64,000 nt of DNA. Origin: Candidatus Poribacteria bacterium. GTDB taxonomy: Bacteria > Poribacteria > WGA-4E > WGA-3G. Numbering within the stretch: position 1 is the first letter of the stretch; each line of letters opens with the position of its first letter. The translations under genes and the position numbers were made by a program. The notes below the pieces were generated by a model. That model had not been told where the DNA came from and ran no database searches. It saw nothing but the letters and a program-made list of their open reading frames with translations. The DNA is taken from positions 1-64,000 of the forward strand of contig JAPOQK010000005.1 in assembly GCA_026710795.1 (NCBI GenBank), written 5' to 3'. Below, in pieces: positions 29,509-39,226 of the stretch.

Positions 29509-31437
29509 ATGGGTAAAGTAATTGGAATTGATTTAGGAACAACAAATTCATGTGTCGCTGTATTAGAAAGTGGCGATGCAAAAGTTATTGAAAATGCGGA
29601 GGGAAATCGGACGACCCCTTCGGTTGTTGGTTTCACGAAAGAGGGAGAACGTCCGGTCGGACAAGTAGCCAAAAGACAAGCCATCACAAACCCTGAAAAC
29701 ACAATATTTTCAATTAAACGGTTCATGGGGCGAAAATATAGCGAACTTGGGGACGATGCTTCCCGAGTGCCTTATGAATTAAAAAGCGACAAAGATGGGG
29801 ATGTTGCAGTAGATATTGAAGGCAAAGAATACTCTCCCCCAGAAATCTCCGCTATGGTCTTGCGGAAAATGAAAGAAACTGCTGAAGCATACCTTGGAGA
29901 AGAGGTTACACAAGCAGTCGTCACCGTACCAGCATACTTCAACGACTCACAACGTCAAGCGACAGCAGATTCAGGTAAAATCGCAGGTTTAGAAGTGCTA
30001 CGGATTATCAACGAACCAACCGCTGCTTCACTCGCTTACGGGTTGCAGAGTGAAGGTGATAAGAAAATCGCTGTTTATGACCTCGGTGGGGGCACTTTTG
30101 ACATCTCAATTCTGGAGATAGGTGATGGTGTTTTTGAAGTGAAAAGCACTAACGGTGATACACACCTCGGTGGTGATGACTTTGACCAAGCCGTAATTGA
30201 TTGGATGGCACAAGAATTCCTCAGTAGCCAAGGGATTGATTTACGAAACGATCAGATGGCACTACAACGCCTGAAAGAGGCAGCGGAAACTGCAAAGTGT
30301 GAACTATCCAGCACACTCCAGACAGATATTAATCTGCCGTTTATTACTGTGGATGCCAGTGGTCCGAAGCACCTTAATCTAACACTTACCAGAGCAAAAC
30401 TGGAACAAATAACCGATGATCTCGTAGAACGTTCTCTTACACCATGCAAACAAGCACTCAGTGATGCTGAGATGCAACCCGCTGATATTGACGAAGTTAT
30501 ACTCGTCGGTGGGCAAACACGAATGCCGAAAGTTCAGGAGGCAGTCGAGCAACTCTTCGGTAAGGAACCACACAAAGGTGTTAACCCAGATGAAGTAGTA
30601 GCAGTTGGTGCTGCAATTCAGGGCGGTGTGCTTGCTGGAGACGAAGAAGTCAAAGATATTCTCTTGCTTGATGTAACCCCACTTTCACTCGGTATTGAAA
30701 CACTTGGTGGGATGTTTACTCGGCTAATTGAAAAGAATACCACAATACCAACGAAAAAATCCGAGAAGTTCACAACCGCGGAAGACAACCAAACTTCAGT
30801 TGATGTGCATGTCCTGCAAGGTGAACGGGAACAAGCGGTCTACAACAAAACAATTGGTCGGTTCCGACTCAGTGATATTCCACCTGCACCCAGAGGTGTT
30901 CCACAGATTGAGGTTACATTTGATATTGATGCAAATGGTATTCTCAATGTATCCGCAAAGGATACAGCAACGGGTAAGGAGCAGAACATTACAATCACTG
31001 CCTCCTCCGGTCTTACGGATACAGAAATTGATCAGATGGTGAAGGATGCGGAAGCGCACGCTGAAGAGGATAAACAGAAACGGGAAGAAGTTGAGACACG
31101 CAACCGTGCTGATTCTTTGGTCTATGAAACCGAAAAAAACCTGAAGGAATTTGGCGATAAGGTAGATGATGCGACTAAGCAAAAGGTTAACGCTGGCGTT
31201 GAACGTGTCAAGCAGGCACTGGAAGCGAACAACAATGAAGAGATAAAATCTGCAACTGATGACCTAATGCAGATATGGCATGAGGCTTCAGCACAATTAT
31301 ACCAACAGACTGCTGATGCTGATCCGGGTACTGGTACTCCTCCTCAAGATACTCCCTCTGAAGATGCTCCACCAGAGGATGTGGTAGATGCTGAATACGA
31401 AGTTGTTGACGAAGATGAGAATAAGGAGAAGGAGTAG
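29509..31437 (+). CDS. dnaK: Chaperone protein DnaK (Hsp70)
   Basis: 642 aa, standard DnaK length. ATPase signatures [26 protein letters not shown] and [14 protein letters not shown] are intact, and the substrate domain starts at [16 protein letters not shown]. The C-terminus is acidic and ends [19 protein letters not shown] precedes ATG. No grpE, dnaJ or hrcA is adjacent. A decayed duplicate of its last codons lies at 31929-31976. Confidence 0.98.
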   Translation: MGKVIGIDLGTTNSCVAVLESGDAKVIENAEGNRTTPSVVGFTKEGERPVGQVAKRQAITNPENTIFSIKRFMGRKYSELGDDASRVPYELKSDKDGDVAVDIEGKEYSPPEISAMVLRKMKETAEAYLGEEVTQAVVTVPAYFNDSQRQATADSGKIAGLEVLRIINEPTAASLAYGLQSEGDKKIAVYDLGGGTFDISILEIGDGVFEVKSTNGDTHLGGDDFDQAVIDWMAQEFLSSQGIDLRNDQMALQRLKEAAETAKCELSSTLQTDINLPFITVDASGPKHLNLTLTRAKLEQITDDLVERSLTPCKQALSDAEMQPADIDEVILVGGQTRMPKVQEAVEQLFGKEPHKGVNPDEVVAVGAAIQGGVLAGDEEVKDILLLDVTPLSLGIETLGGMFTRLIEKNTTIPTKKSEKFTTAEDNQTSVDVHVLQGEREQAVYNKTIGRFRLSDIPPAPRGVPQIEVTFDIDANGILNVSAKDTATGKEQNITITASSGLTDTEIDQMVKDAEAHAEEDKQKREEVETRNRADSLVYETEKNLKEFGDKVDDATKQKVNAGVERVKQALEANNNEEIKSATDDLMQIWHEASAQLYQQTADADPGTGTPPQDTPSEDAPPEDVVDAEYEVVDEDENKEKE

Positions 31438-31459
31438 ACTATCCTAACTTAAGTCTACT
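31433..31459 (+). terminator. Hairpin over the dnaK stop codon
   Basis: AGTAGACT (31433-31440) pairs with AGTCTACT (31452-31459) around an 11-nt loop and includes the TAG stop. Only a weak U-stretch follows, so termination would be inefficient. Confidence 0.4.
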
Positions 31460-31503
31460 TCTATTCATGAGGTGTTATAGATGTCTTATAGGAACTTTAC
31501 CTT

Positions 31504-31730
31504 ATACCATTTCTAATATTTATTGTCCCATTACTGGATTCAACCATTGTTATTGATTGGAAATCTTTCTTCTGTAGGATCGACCCGGTGAATGCCTAAA
31601 TGGCATTCATACCGTTGATTTGGGGGAATGCCTAAATGGCATTCATACCGTTGATTTACCGGTCGCGACCACGAGGTCGCTCCTACAAGTAGTCCTCAGC
31701 AAATGGCACTTTATTTATTAGAAATGGTAT
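31504..31730. mobile_element. MITE-like inverted-repeat element, copy 2 (with nested repeats)
   Basis: Ends ATACCATTTCTAATATT and TTATTAGAAATGGTAT. Read on the minus strand it matches copy 1 (563-718) on both flanks of the core. Between the P2 half-palindromes it carries two tandem ~35-bp units with the GAATGCC...GGCATTCATACC hairpin (family P3), which enlarge it from about 156 to 227 bp. It lies between dnaK and the convergent mdh gene. Confidence 0.75.
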
Positions 31731-31928
31731 TACATTTATGGGGCATCTACAACAGGGATAGATTGAGTGTTTCTCAAATTAGAAGAAAAATGTCTGCACA
31801 TTGATATGGCAACCTACCAAATCGGTCGGTGTAACAGAATCCTTGGCATCCTCTCCAGTATGGTATTACAAAAGGCGTGATATTACCTTTGACTATGTCA
31901 CCTAAATTAGGGTGGCTATGTCTTTGGA

Positions 31929-31976
31929 CTGAATATGTGAAGTAGTTGAGGAAAATGAGAATAAAGACAAAGAATA
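31929..31976 (+). pseudogene. Decayed duplicate of the dnaK 3' end
   Basis: Translated in one frame from 31941, the sequence gives a short run VEENENKDKE and a stop, close to the true DnaK end [10 protein letters not shown]; the preceding nucleotides also resemble the CTGAATACGAAG stretch before it. It is too short to be functional and looks like the tail of a lost second dnaK-like copy or a local duplication separated by the element at 31504-31730. The rest of 31731-31928 shows nothing I can identify. Confidence 0.4.
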
Positions 31977-31983
31977 AAAATAG

Positions 31984-32032
31984 AATTAAAAAACCCTCGT
32001 ACCAACATCCTTTATAGACGTTTTTACGAGGG
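31984..32032 (-). terminator. Intrinsic terminator of mdh
   Basis: Read on the minus strand: stem CCCTCGTA (32032-32025) with TACGAGGG (32001-31994), inner pairing in the 23-nt loop, then a run of T residues. It lies about 25 bp past the mdh stop and ends the TCA gene run. Confidence 0.8.
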
Positions 32033-32056
32033 CATTCATTTTATAATGGAAATGTA

Positions 32057-32983
32057 TTAGTACCCCAGCAGTGCAATCCCCTCACGGTAAGTATTCGCAG
32101 ATGTTTGCAATGCATTCAACTCGTCATCTGTCAATTCAATCTCAATAATCTCTTCAATACCGTTTGCACCGAGTTTTATCGGAACACCGATATAAAGGTC
32201 GTTGATGCCGTATTGACCTGTGAGATGTGCAGAACATGGCAGTAGCCGTTTCTTGTCCAAGACAATCGCTTCTGCCATTTGTGCTAACGATGCACCAGCA
32301 GCGTAATACCCACTTGTCTTAAGAAGATTGACCACCTCAGCACCACCATCACGGGTGCGCTGTGCCATCGCTTCAATACGATCTTCGGGTATCAATTGCG
32401 GTATTGGAATGCCGTTGACGGTTGTATAACGTGGTAGTGGCACCATCGTGTCACCGTGTCCACCAAGCACGAGGGCATGGATATCTTCTACCGATACACC
32501 AAGTTCAAGAGAAATAAAATAACGGAACCGTGCTGAATCCAATACACCTGCTTGTCCAACGACTCGGTGTGACGGAAATCCTGATACCTTCCACGCGTGG
32601 TAGGTCATGATGTCAAGTGGATTGGTAAGCATCATAATGATGGTGTCTGGAGAATGCTTCACTACGTTTTCTGTGACACTGCCAACAATGTTTGCATTTG
32701 TTTGTAGTAAGTCTTCGCGTGTCATACCCGGTTTGCGCGGGGAACCTGATGTGATAATCACTAAATCGGAATCTGCGGTTGCGGAATAATCAAGGTCACC
32801 GCTAATCGCGGCATCAAACAGTTCCACCGGTCCCATCTCTGCCATATCCAACGCTTTACCTTGCGGGACTCCATCAACGATGTCAATCATGACAACATCC
32901 CCAAGCTGCTTCTGTGCTATCAGGAATGCTGCTGTCGCTCCGACGTTACCTGCACCAATTACACTAATTTTCTTTCTTGCCAC
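32057..32983 (-). CDS. mdh: Malate dehydrogenase
   Basis: 308 aa from a GTG at 32983 that has GGAGG 5 nt upstream; the frame extends 23 codons further but that stretch lacks a better start and would exceed the family length. NAD-binding ISVIGAGNVGAT, substrate-binding SPRKPGMTREDLL (the second Arg favours malate over lactate) and the catalytic GGHGDTMVPLPR are present. It oxidises malate to oxaloacetate with NAD. It lies at the end of a minus-strand run with a citrate-synthase-like gene and icd. Confidence 0.94.
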   Translation of the reverse strand: MARKKISVIGAGNVGATAAFLIAQKQLGDVVMIDIVDGVPQGKALDMAEMGPVELFDAAISGDLDYSATADSDLVIITSGSPRKPGMTREDLLQTNANIVGSVTENVVKHSPDTIIMMLTNPLDIMTYHAWKVSGFPSHRVVGQAGVLDSARFRYFISLELGVSVEDIHALVLGGHGDTMVPLPRYTTVNGIPIPQLIPEDRIEAMAQRTRDGGAEVVNLLKTSGYYAAGASLAQMAEAIVLDKKRLLPCSAHLTGQYGINDLYIGVPIKLGANGIEEIIEIELTDDELNALQTSANTYREGIALLGY

Positions 32984-33032
32984 TTCTTCCTCCGTTATGA
33001 GTAATTTATTCGAAGATTTGAGTTGTCCAAAA

Positions 33033-33170
33033 CTACCTTTCTCCCTGTTCACGAATTGCTACCAACTCTTCCAAGATACGTTTATGAAGACGATATAACT
33101 CATAGCCTATCCCAAATCCGATTCCCGCTAATACTCCGATTCCTACGATAAATATGGTTTTTCGAGACAT
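33033..33170 (-). CDS. Small single-span membrane protein between icd and mdh
   Basis: 45 aa, ATG at 33170 with AAGGA 8 nt upstream. An N-terminal MSRK is followed by one hydrophobic Gly-rich helix (about residues 5-23, IFIVGIGVLAGIGFGIGY) and a charged amphipathic tail (HKRILEELVAIREQGER). The good ribosome-binding site, the fit between icd (27 bp before) and mdh (49 bp after), and the protein-like composition support it as a real gene. It may dock metabolic enzymes at the membrane, but no function can be assigned. Confidence 0.65.
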   Translation of the reverse strand: MSRKTIFIVGIGVLAGIGFGIGYELYRLHKRILEELVAIREQGER

Positions 33171-33197
33171 GAGACTAATCCTTTTGTGTATTGCGTT

Positions 33198-34445
33198 TTA
33201 CGAAAAGTTCTCAATAATCGCTTCACCGTACTCAGATGTGCGAACCTTTGTAGCACCTTCCATCAACCGTTCCAGATCATAGGTTACTTTCTTTTGGAGA
33301 ATAGTCTTTTCAAGTCCAGCGATAATCAGGTCTGCTGCTTCTTGCCAACCGATATGTTCCAACATCATCACTGCGGAAAGGATAAGTGAACTTGGATTGA
33401 CGACATCCTGATCAGCATATTTGGGTGCTGTGCCGTGTGTTGCCTCAAAAAGTGCGACTTCATCATTGAGATTGCCCCCCGGTGCCATACCGATTCCACC
33501 GACTTGCGCCGCTGCTGCATCGGAGAGATAATCGCCGTTCAAATTCGGTGTAGCAATCACATCGTATTCATCGGTTCGCGTTAAAATCTGCTGTAGCATG
33601 CTATCCGCAATTCGATCATTGACGATAATTTTACCTTCTGGTACGTTTCCATCATACTTGTCATAGAGTTCGGCTTCCGTGATAGTGGAATCAGCAAATT
33701 CCTCTTTTGCCAGTTCGTATCCCCAAGCACAGAAAGCACCCTCAGTAAACTTCATGATATTCCCTTTATGAACAAAGGTGACACTTCGTCTGCCGTGGTC
33801 GATTGCGTATTGAATCGCCATTCTCGCTAAACGTTTTGTCCCGAAAATGCTTATCGGTTTGATGCCAACACCAGAGTCTTCTCTGATTTCAACACCCATT
33901 TCGGTGCGAAGTAGGTCAATAACCTTTTTCACTTCTGGTGTGCCTTGTTCCCATTCAATCCCAGCGTATACGTCTTCGGTATTCTCACGGAATATTACGA
34001 CATCCATTTTTTCAGGATGGGTAACAGGAGCCGGGACACCTTGGAAGTAACGGACAGGTCGGATACAGGCATAGAGTTCAAGGACCTGACGTAGTGTTAC
34101 GTTTAGACTACGAAACCCACCACCGACAGGTGTTGTCAGTGGACCTTTGAGTGCCACACGGAAATGTTCAATCGCATTGAAGGTATCTTGTGGTAACCAC
34201 TCATTATATTTTGCCATGGCGTTTTCGCCAGCGTAGATATCAAACCATACAATCTGATTCTTTCCACCATAGGCAGTTTGGACAGATGCATCAACGACAC
34301 GACGGGTCGTTTTCATAATGTCGCGTCCGATACCGTCACCTTCAATTACAGGAATAATAGGGTTATTTGGAACAATCTTCTGTCCGTTGGTTGTTTCTAT
34401 CTTTTCACCTGTTGTTGGGACTGTCAATTGGTCAAAATCAATCAC
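33198..34445 (-). CDS. icd: Isocitrate dehydrogenase (NADP-type)
   Basis: 415 aa starting at GTG, with GAGG 7 nt upstream. [13 protein letters not shown], the substrate loop [13 protein letters not shown] with the regulatory Ser and the Arg cluster, [13 protein letters not shown] and [15 protein letters not shown] (metal-binding Asp) match the homodimeric E. coli-type enzyme. [19 protein letters not shown] contains the cofactor-specificity region typical of NADP enzymes. It converts isocitrate to 2-oxoglutarate, which PhyH enzymes also need as co-substrate. Confidence 0.96.
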   Translation of the reverse strand: MIDFDQLTVPTTGEKIETTNGQKIVPNNPIIPVIEGDGIGRDIMKTTRRVVDASVQTAYGGKNQIVWFDIYAGENAMAKYNEWLPQDTFNAIEHFRVALKGPLTTPVGGGFRSLNVTLRQVLELYACIRPVRYFQGVPAPVTHPEKMDVVIFRENTEDVYAGIEWEQGTPEVKKVIDLLRTEMGVEIREDSGVGIKPISIFGTKRLARMAIQYAIDHGRRSVTFVHKGNIMKFTEGAFCAWGYELAKEEFADSTITEAELYDKYDGNVPEGKIIVNDRIADSMLQQILTRTDEYDVIATPNLNGDYLSDAAAAQVGGIGMAPGGNLNDEVALFEATHGTAPKYADQDVVNPSSLILSAVMMLEHIGWQEAADLIIAGLEKTILQKKVTYDLERLMEGATKVRTSEYGEAIIENFS

Positions 34446-34529
34446 TTGGATTCCTCTCTGATTAACATAGAATCTCTATAGTCTGATCACGTTTAGTTTA
34501 TATAGGGGTGTAGCGAAGAGAACTTTCTA

Positions 34530-36086
34530 TCATTCAAATATCTCGGGACCAGCCATCCGTTCATGTAGTGCGACAACTTCATTAGCGATTGTCATATCAT
34601 CGGACGGTTTTGGAATAATCTTGGGGTCTGGAGGTATGACAGGTCGGATAATCTTGATTTGGAGTTGTTCCCGCGCATCCATTATCCAACCAAATCCGCG
34701 GAAGATGTATGTCAGGAACGTCCTGTCGCTTTCGTAAATATCCAATCCTTCTTGAACTGCCCATCCGCCAAAATCGGTATTAGGAGTTAAACGGAGCGGT
34801 GGTTCATTTTCACGACCTGGACGCACGACCCCCTCAATGAATGCGATCTGATATATACGCTGCATAATTGCTAACCGCTTTTTCTGTCTGTCACTGAGTT
34901 TAATTTCCCCTTTTTCAACAGCATCAATAAAAGGGTTGAAATAGATTGCCGGTCTGGGGTCTTGTTGGATTTCGTCAGATCTGCCAGCGGCGGCAATTTC
35001 TGGGTGTCCGAAGGTTGGCAAAGCGATGCGCATCCGTTCACGAATTGCTGTTTCCCTTGCATTCGTGTCAAGTGGTTCTATCTGATTGATAAATGCTGTC
35101 ATATCATGGATAGCACCGAAATGTCTGTCTCCATCTAATGCCATCTGTGAAGCGACAAAGAAATCGGAAACTGCACCAGCGTATAAAGTAGCAAGGTAGC
35201 GAGCAACAACGTTAGAACCTGCAGAACCGTGATGCGTCTGTATGATTCCCATACGTTCTAATATATTTGCTTCAACGGAACTTGCCTCTCTACCCAAAAG
35301 GAGGCTATAACATGTTTGGAATGCGGATTTCTCATCTTTTTGGTGTTCAGTAATAAGGTCATTGGTACGCATTGCGAGAACTTGTGGGTGTAAAGCACTG
35401 CTTTGTCTCAACTGGTGACGCATGAAGACAGATACTGTCCCCACTGCAACGTTTTCCATGTGTGTTCCAATGAGTTCCAATAGCAGAGAACCAGAATTTC
35501 TTGTGGCTTTAATACCCTTCTGATTTGGGACACTTAATTTACGTAACGTTGAAAAATGTTGAATGACTGCTTCAGGCCCAGCGTCGGGGAAGGATTTTAC
35601 GAATTCTGCGACCTGATTGATGAGGCGATGTTTCCCTGTTAAACTGTCTCTGCGGAGTTCAGTAAACCGATAAAACTTTCTGTCTATTAATTCGGATAAA
35701 ATTGCTTCTTCATCTAAATTATCAGAATGTTTCTCAGGTTTTCTACCAAATAGTCCTGTGAAAATAACATAAGCCGGACTAAGTTTGTTAGCGATAATTT
35801 CACTTTCTGAGACGGCACCGCGTATGGCAAAACTTCTGATATTCAGGGTTATCTGTGCATCCTTACAATTCACAGCTGCCTTGTGTAACACAGGATTGGC
35901 AAATACATTTGTGGATTGCGGCATAGAACTGAAACTTTTTAGGGCTGCCGCAATATCGTCCTCCCCTAAATCTGCTGCTCTATCCATTGACTCCGTTACA
36001 GGGGAGTAGGCAGAGGCAACGGGAACTTCAGACAGAATTTTTCTGACCGCCGCTACCTGTTTCGCCTCCATATTCTTATTCAACAT
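34530..36086 (-). CDS. Divergent citrate-synthase-like protein
   Basis: 518 aa from the ATG at 36086, with AAGGAGA 5 nt upstream (a longer frame to 36149 lacks a site). The catalytic architecture of citrate synthase can be traced: THHGSAGSN (His285/286), DRHFGAIHDM (His322/327) and FGHPEIAAAG...DPRPAIYF (Asp376), with spacing close to the His-His-Asp triad of known enzymes. It is about 80-100 residues longer than usual and weakly conserved elsewhere, so the assignment rests on motifs and on its place directly upstream of icd and mdh. It would condense acetyl-CoA and oxaloacetate; a methylcitrate-type activity is possible. Confidence 0.66.
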   Translation of the reverse strand: MLNKNMEAKQVAAVRKILSEVPVASAYSPVTESMDRAADLGEDDIAAALKSFSSMPQSTNVFANPVLHKAAVNCKDAQITLNIRSFAIRGAVSESEIIANKLSPAYVIFTGLFGRKPEKHSDNLDEEAILSELIDRKFYRFTELRRDSLTGKHRLINQVAEFVKSFPDAGPEAVIQHFSTLRKLSVPNQKGIKATRNSGSLLLELIGTHMENVAVGTVSVFMRHQLRQSSALHPQVLAMRTNDLITEHQKDEKSAFQTCYSLLLGREASSVEANILERMGIIQTHHGSAGSNVVARYLATLYAGAVSDFFVASQMALDGDRHFGAIHDMTAFINQIEPLDTNARETAIRERMRIALPTFGHPEIAAAGRSDEIQQDPRPAIYFNPFIDAVEKGEIKLSDRQKKRLAIMQRIYQIAFIEGVVRPGRENEPPLRLTPNTDFGGWAVQEGLDIYESDRTFLTYIFRGFGWIMDAREQLQIKIIRPVIPPDPKIIPKPSDDMTIANEVVALHERMAGPEIFE

Positions 36087-36237
36087 GAAATCTCCTTCGT
36101 TCAGAATCTGATTCGTCCCAAAATACACAACCACCCGAAAACGCCGCATGCTATTTAAAACTTACGTTTAGATGGTGAGGTATTCAGATTCTCTCAATTA
36201 AGAAAGTTTACTGACTGATTGTTTTTGTCTTTAAAAT

Positions 36238-36266
36238 ATAGTATCAAAATAAATGTTAAAAGTCAA
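36238..36266 (-). promoter_or_regulatory. Sigma-70 promoter of the TCA gene run
   Basis: On the minus strand, TTGACT (36266-36261), 17-bp spacer, TACTAT (36243-36238). It would start transcription about 145 nt before the citrate-synthase-like gene. Confidence 0.6.
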
Positions 36267-36480
36267 GATAAAAGTTGGGAATGGGTGAGTAAAGTTATTG
36301 TACTCTTGATCAAATTTCCTTATCTGAACCAAGAATCGCGAATCAATACCAAATACGTTGTTGGATATTTATGGAATTAAGAATGCCAAGATTGCTTCCA
36401 TCTTAGTAATTTTCTCAGTATATTCCCATAGGTAGATAGGGATGTGTCTGCGAAATCCATAACAGTCAATTGAAGGTCTT

Positions 36481-36603
36481 CGTAGGTCGGAGTGAGCACA
36501 GCGAAGTCCGACATCTTACATTCTGTAGGATCGACCCGGTGAATGTCTAAATGGCATTCATACCGTTGATTTCTTGATTTGGCAAATCTTGGTTCAGACA
36601 ATA
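36481..36603. repeat. P1 and P3 palindromes with GGTTCAGACAAT tail
   Basis: A P1 palindrome (GTCGGAGTGAGC...GTCCGAC), half of a P2 core (CTGTAGGATCGACCCGGTG, as in the element at 31504), one P3 unit (GAATGTCTAAATGGCATTC) and GGTTCAGACAAT follow one another. This is a nest of dispersed repeats in the 560-bp divergent gap between the TCA run and the isomerase; nothing else is recognisable in the gap apart from the minus-strand promoter. Confidence 0.6.
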
Positions 36604-36712
36604 AACAAATACCATTATTCACAGATGTTAAATAACCGTAGCCAAGAGCGCAAATGACTTGACAAAATCCTGATTTTACTTTAGAATTCAAGAAAAAATT
36701 GGACTGGAGACA

Positions 36713-37525
36713 ATGATGAAACTCGCGATATGCAACGAAATGTTTGAAGATTGGAAAATAGATGATGTGTTCACCTATGCCGCAGAACTCGGTTACGAAG
36801 CGGTTGAAATAGCACCATTTACATTGGCAGATTCTGTTTTAGACATCAGTGAAACCGAAAGAACACGAATCCGAAAGGCTGCTAAAGACGCAAAGATAGA
36901 AATCGCAGGATTACACTGGCTGCTGGTTTCACCACCGGGACTTTATGTCAACCATCCAGAGGAAGAAATTCGAAACGAAACACGGGATTATCTACTTGCC
37001 CTTATTGAACTTTGTGCGGATTTAGATGGAAAGATATTAGTTTTCGGTTCACCCCAACAACGGAATGTCATGGAACCGCTAACCTTTGAACAAGCCTGGA
37101 ACTATACACAAGACACATTCACAGAAGGGGCAGAGCTTGCTGGCAAAAGAGGGGTCGTATTGTGCATGGAACCATTGTCAAGCGATCAAACAAACTTTAT
37201 ATCACACCCCGATAAAGCCGTTGAAATGGTTGAAGCAGTGAACCATCCTAACTTTCAGATGATTTTGGATGTTTGCAGTACTGCTAAAGAAGGATTGGAT
37301 ATGCCGACACAGATTCGCAACTGTGCCAAACACGTTGCACACTTCCACTCCAATGACGACAACGGATACCTACCCGGTTCCGGGAATGTAGACTACCCAC
37401 CAATCATTGAAGCATTGAAAGAAATTGATTATAAGGGTTATGTCTCAACAGAGGTATTCGATTTCAAACCAGATCCAAAAACAATTGCTAAACAGAGTAT
37501 TGAATTTTTGAATTCCCTAATATGA
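36713..37525 (+). CDS. Sugar phosphate isomerase/epimerase (TIM barrel, AP-endonuclease-2 family)
   Basis: 270 aa. GYEAVEIAPF, AGLHWLLVSPPG, VLCMEPLSSDQTNF, MILDVCSTAKEG, HVAHFHSNDDNG and YVSTEVFDF supply the metal-binding Glu/Asp/His/Glu residues of xylose-isomerase-like barrels. CTGGAG precedes ATGATG; starts at 36713 or 36716 are equivalent. The stop overlaps the next start (ATGA), so it is coupled to the helical protein downstream. The substrate is an unidentified sugar or polyol. Confidence 0.87.
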   Translation: MMKLAICNEMFEDWKIDDVFTYAAELGYEAVEIAPFTLADSVLDISETERTRIRKAAKDAKIEIAGLHWLLVSPPGLYVNHPEEEIRNETRDYLLALIELCADLDGKILVFGSPQQRNVMEPLTFEQAWNYTQDTFTEGAELAGKRGVVLCMEPLSSDQTNFISHPDKAVEMVEAVNHPNFQMILDVCSTAKEGLDMPTQIRNCAKHVAHFHSNDDNGYLPGSGNVDYPPIIEALKEIDYKGYVSTEVFDFKPDPKTIAKQSIEFLNSLI

Positions 37526-39114
37526 AAACACAACTCAACGAAATCTATAACGCATATAACTCACTTAGATCAGGAATGGGACGTTGGCTCAAACAGAGCA
37601 TGTTGCTTGATCCTCCCGGTCCGAATAAAGGTGGCGAAGATGAGGCAAACTACGCACTCGCGTGGTTTCCACACTATTTAATTACTGGTGATGAAACCGT
37701 TCTGAAACACTTTGACAAGCTCAAGTCAGAACTTGTCGGTTGGGTAGAACGAGATTGTGTGCACGGTTACGAACCGAAGGCTGAAGCACACCACGGCACA
37801 GAACCTTTTCTGCTATTCCTGCCTCGCTATATCGGATTAAAACCTGATGATACCGAAGCGAATTCACTCCTATCAGATGCCGCTGAACACATTGGAAATT
37901 GGGTACAAGAAATACCACCTTGGTACGATTATACAAAAGATACCTTTATCGGATACAACATCGGAACGGAATTTGTGGAAAACACAGAAAAAGATGCCTA
38001 TGAACTTGCGGAACACTTCCGTTTTATCCACATAGCACTTGCCGCGTATCGGTTCACTGGAGAAAAACGATATATGGAGTGGGCATTGCGGTATGGACGT
38101 AAACGTGCTGAGCGTATCATCGCTGCATCAGATCCGATGCCATTACTCTGGGATTTGAATGGAAATGGGTTAAGCGAAGAAGATGTAAATGAAAAGAACC
38201 TTCACCGATTGGTGGCAAGTTCACACCACATTCCGGGTGATCCTTTGGCTGGTATTGAAAACCTATTGGCTTCTGGTGCTATCTATGCCTTAGGAGATCT
38301 ATACCTCTTGTCTGAGGATGAAATCTTCCAATCCGCAGCAAAACGCATCGTTGAACCTCTCGTCACATCACTTGATGATCCATATAACGATCCAGCATCG
38401 GCTGCCTTGAGCTATTATCGATGGACATTTAATGATTCCTATTTTGATAATACAATCACTGAAGGTTTAGAAAACTTACCTCCTACTCCCCCAAAATTAC
38501 TGGCACTTGTTTTCCCGCAAAAAAACCGTCGCAGAGAACCCGGCGTTGGAAAACGTGCGGATATGGCATATTGGGGAGAATGGTCAGATGATGGTTCCGT
38601 AAAACCAATTCGGGAACCTTCAACAGCAACATTAACACTTGCATATCAGGTAACAGGTGATGTTGCCTACGCACTACGTGCCTTGCAAAATGCCGCTACC
38701 CGTCTGGATATGGCACGACGAGTACTACGTGGTGGACGGGAACACGCGGATATGGGGGGTGCGGTGTGCTCGGTTGCGGCAGGACACGGACGCAATTGGG
38801 GACAAGGTGCAGTAACCGCATGTTACGGTCCGCTGCTTCTCGGGACCCGTGAAGTACTAGGAAAAGTTGTTCCGCTTGTCACCATCAAAAAAGCCGATGG
38901 TAAAAATCAGATCCCATCAAACCTTCTCTCTCTGGTACGACCTCTAATTGAAAAAGATAAAAATGTTGAAGTGATTTTCTATAATAGCGGCGATTCACCC
39001 ATCACTTTTTCGTGGCAGTTTCACAAACACGTTGATGTATTGCAATCTGATAAAGAGACTTCATGGAAAGAGGAAACACTTGAGGTAAGCGAAATACAAA
39101 AACGGATTTTGTAA
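37522..39114 (+). CDS. Putative alpha/alpha-barrel carbohydrate-active protein
   Basis: 530 aa, start overlapping the isomerase stop by 4 bp. The protein is mostly helical with repeated Trp/Tyr-rich hairpins (YALAWFPHYLITGDETVLKH, WYDYTKDTFIGYNIGTEFVE, YMEWALRYGRKRAERII), the look of six-hairpin glycosidase or glycan-lyase toroids. There is no signal peptide, so it is cytoplasmic. I see no unambiguous catalytic signature. The coupling to a sugar isomerase supports a role in sugar breakdown. Confidence 0.7.
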   Translation: MKTQLNEIYNAYNSLRSGMGRWLKQSMLLDPPGPNKGGEDEANYALAWFPHYLITGDETVLKHFDKLKSELVGWVERDCVHGYEPKAEAHHGTEPFLLFLPRYIGLKPDDTEANSLLSDAAEHIGNWVQEIPPWYDYTKDTFIGYNIGTEFVENTEKDAYELAEHFRFIHIALAAYRFTGEKRYMEWALRYGRKRAERIIAASDPMPLLWDLNGNGLSEEDVNEKNLHRLVASSHHIPGDPLAGIENLLASGAIYALGDLYLLSEDEIFQSAAKRIVEPLVTSLDDPYNDPASAALSYYRWTFNDSYFDNTITEGLENLPPTPPKLLALVFPQKNRRREPGVGKRADMAYWGEWSDDGSVKPIREPSTATLTLAYQVTGDVAYALRALQNAATRLDMARRVLRGGREHADMGGAVCSVAAGHGRNWGQGAVTACYGPLLLGTREVLGKVVPLVTIKKADGKNQIPSNLLSLVRPLIEKDKNVEVIFYNSGDSPITFSWQFHKHVDVLQSDKETSWKEETLEVSEIQKRIL

Positions 39115-39145
39115 GTAGCATGTAGAACAGTAAAACCCACATTTT

Positions 39146-39215
39146 ATACCATTTCTAATAAATAAAGTGCCATTTGCTGAGGACTACTTGTAGGAGCGAC
39201 CTCCTGGTCGAGACC
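39146..39215. mobile_element. MITE-like element, truncated left half (copy 3)
   Basis: Starts ATACCATTTCTAATA and continues with the left flank of copy 1 (ATTTGCTGAGGACTACTTGT) through the P2 palindrome arms. The right half is missing and the sequence runs straight into the 3' end of the dockerin gene on the opposite strand. Confidence 0.65.
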
Positions 39216-39226
39216 TTACTTGAATA

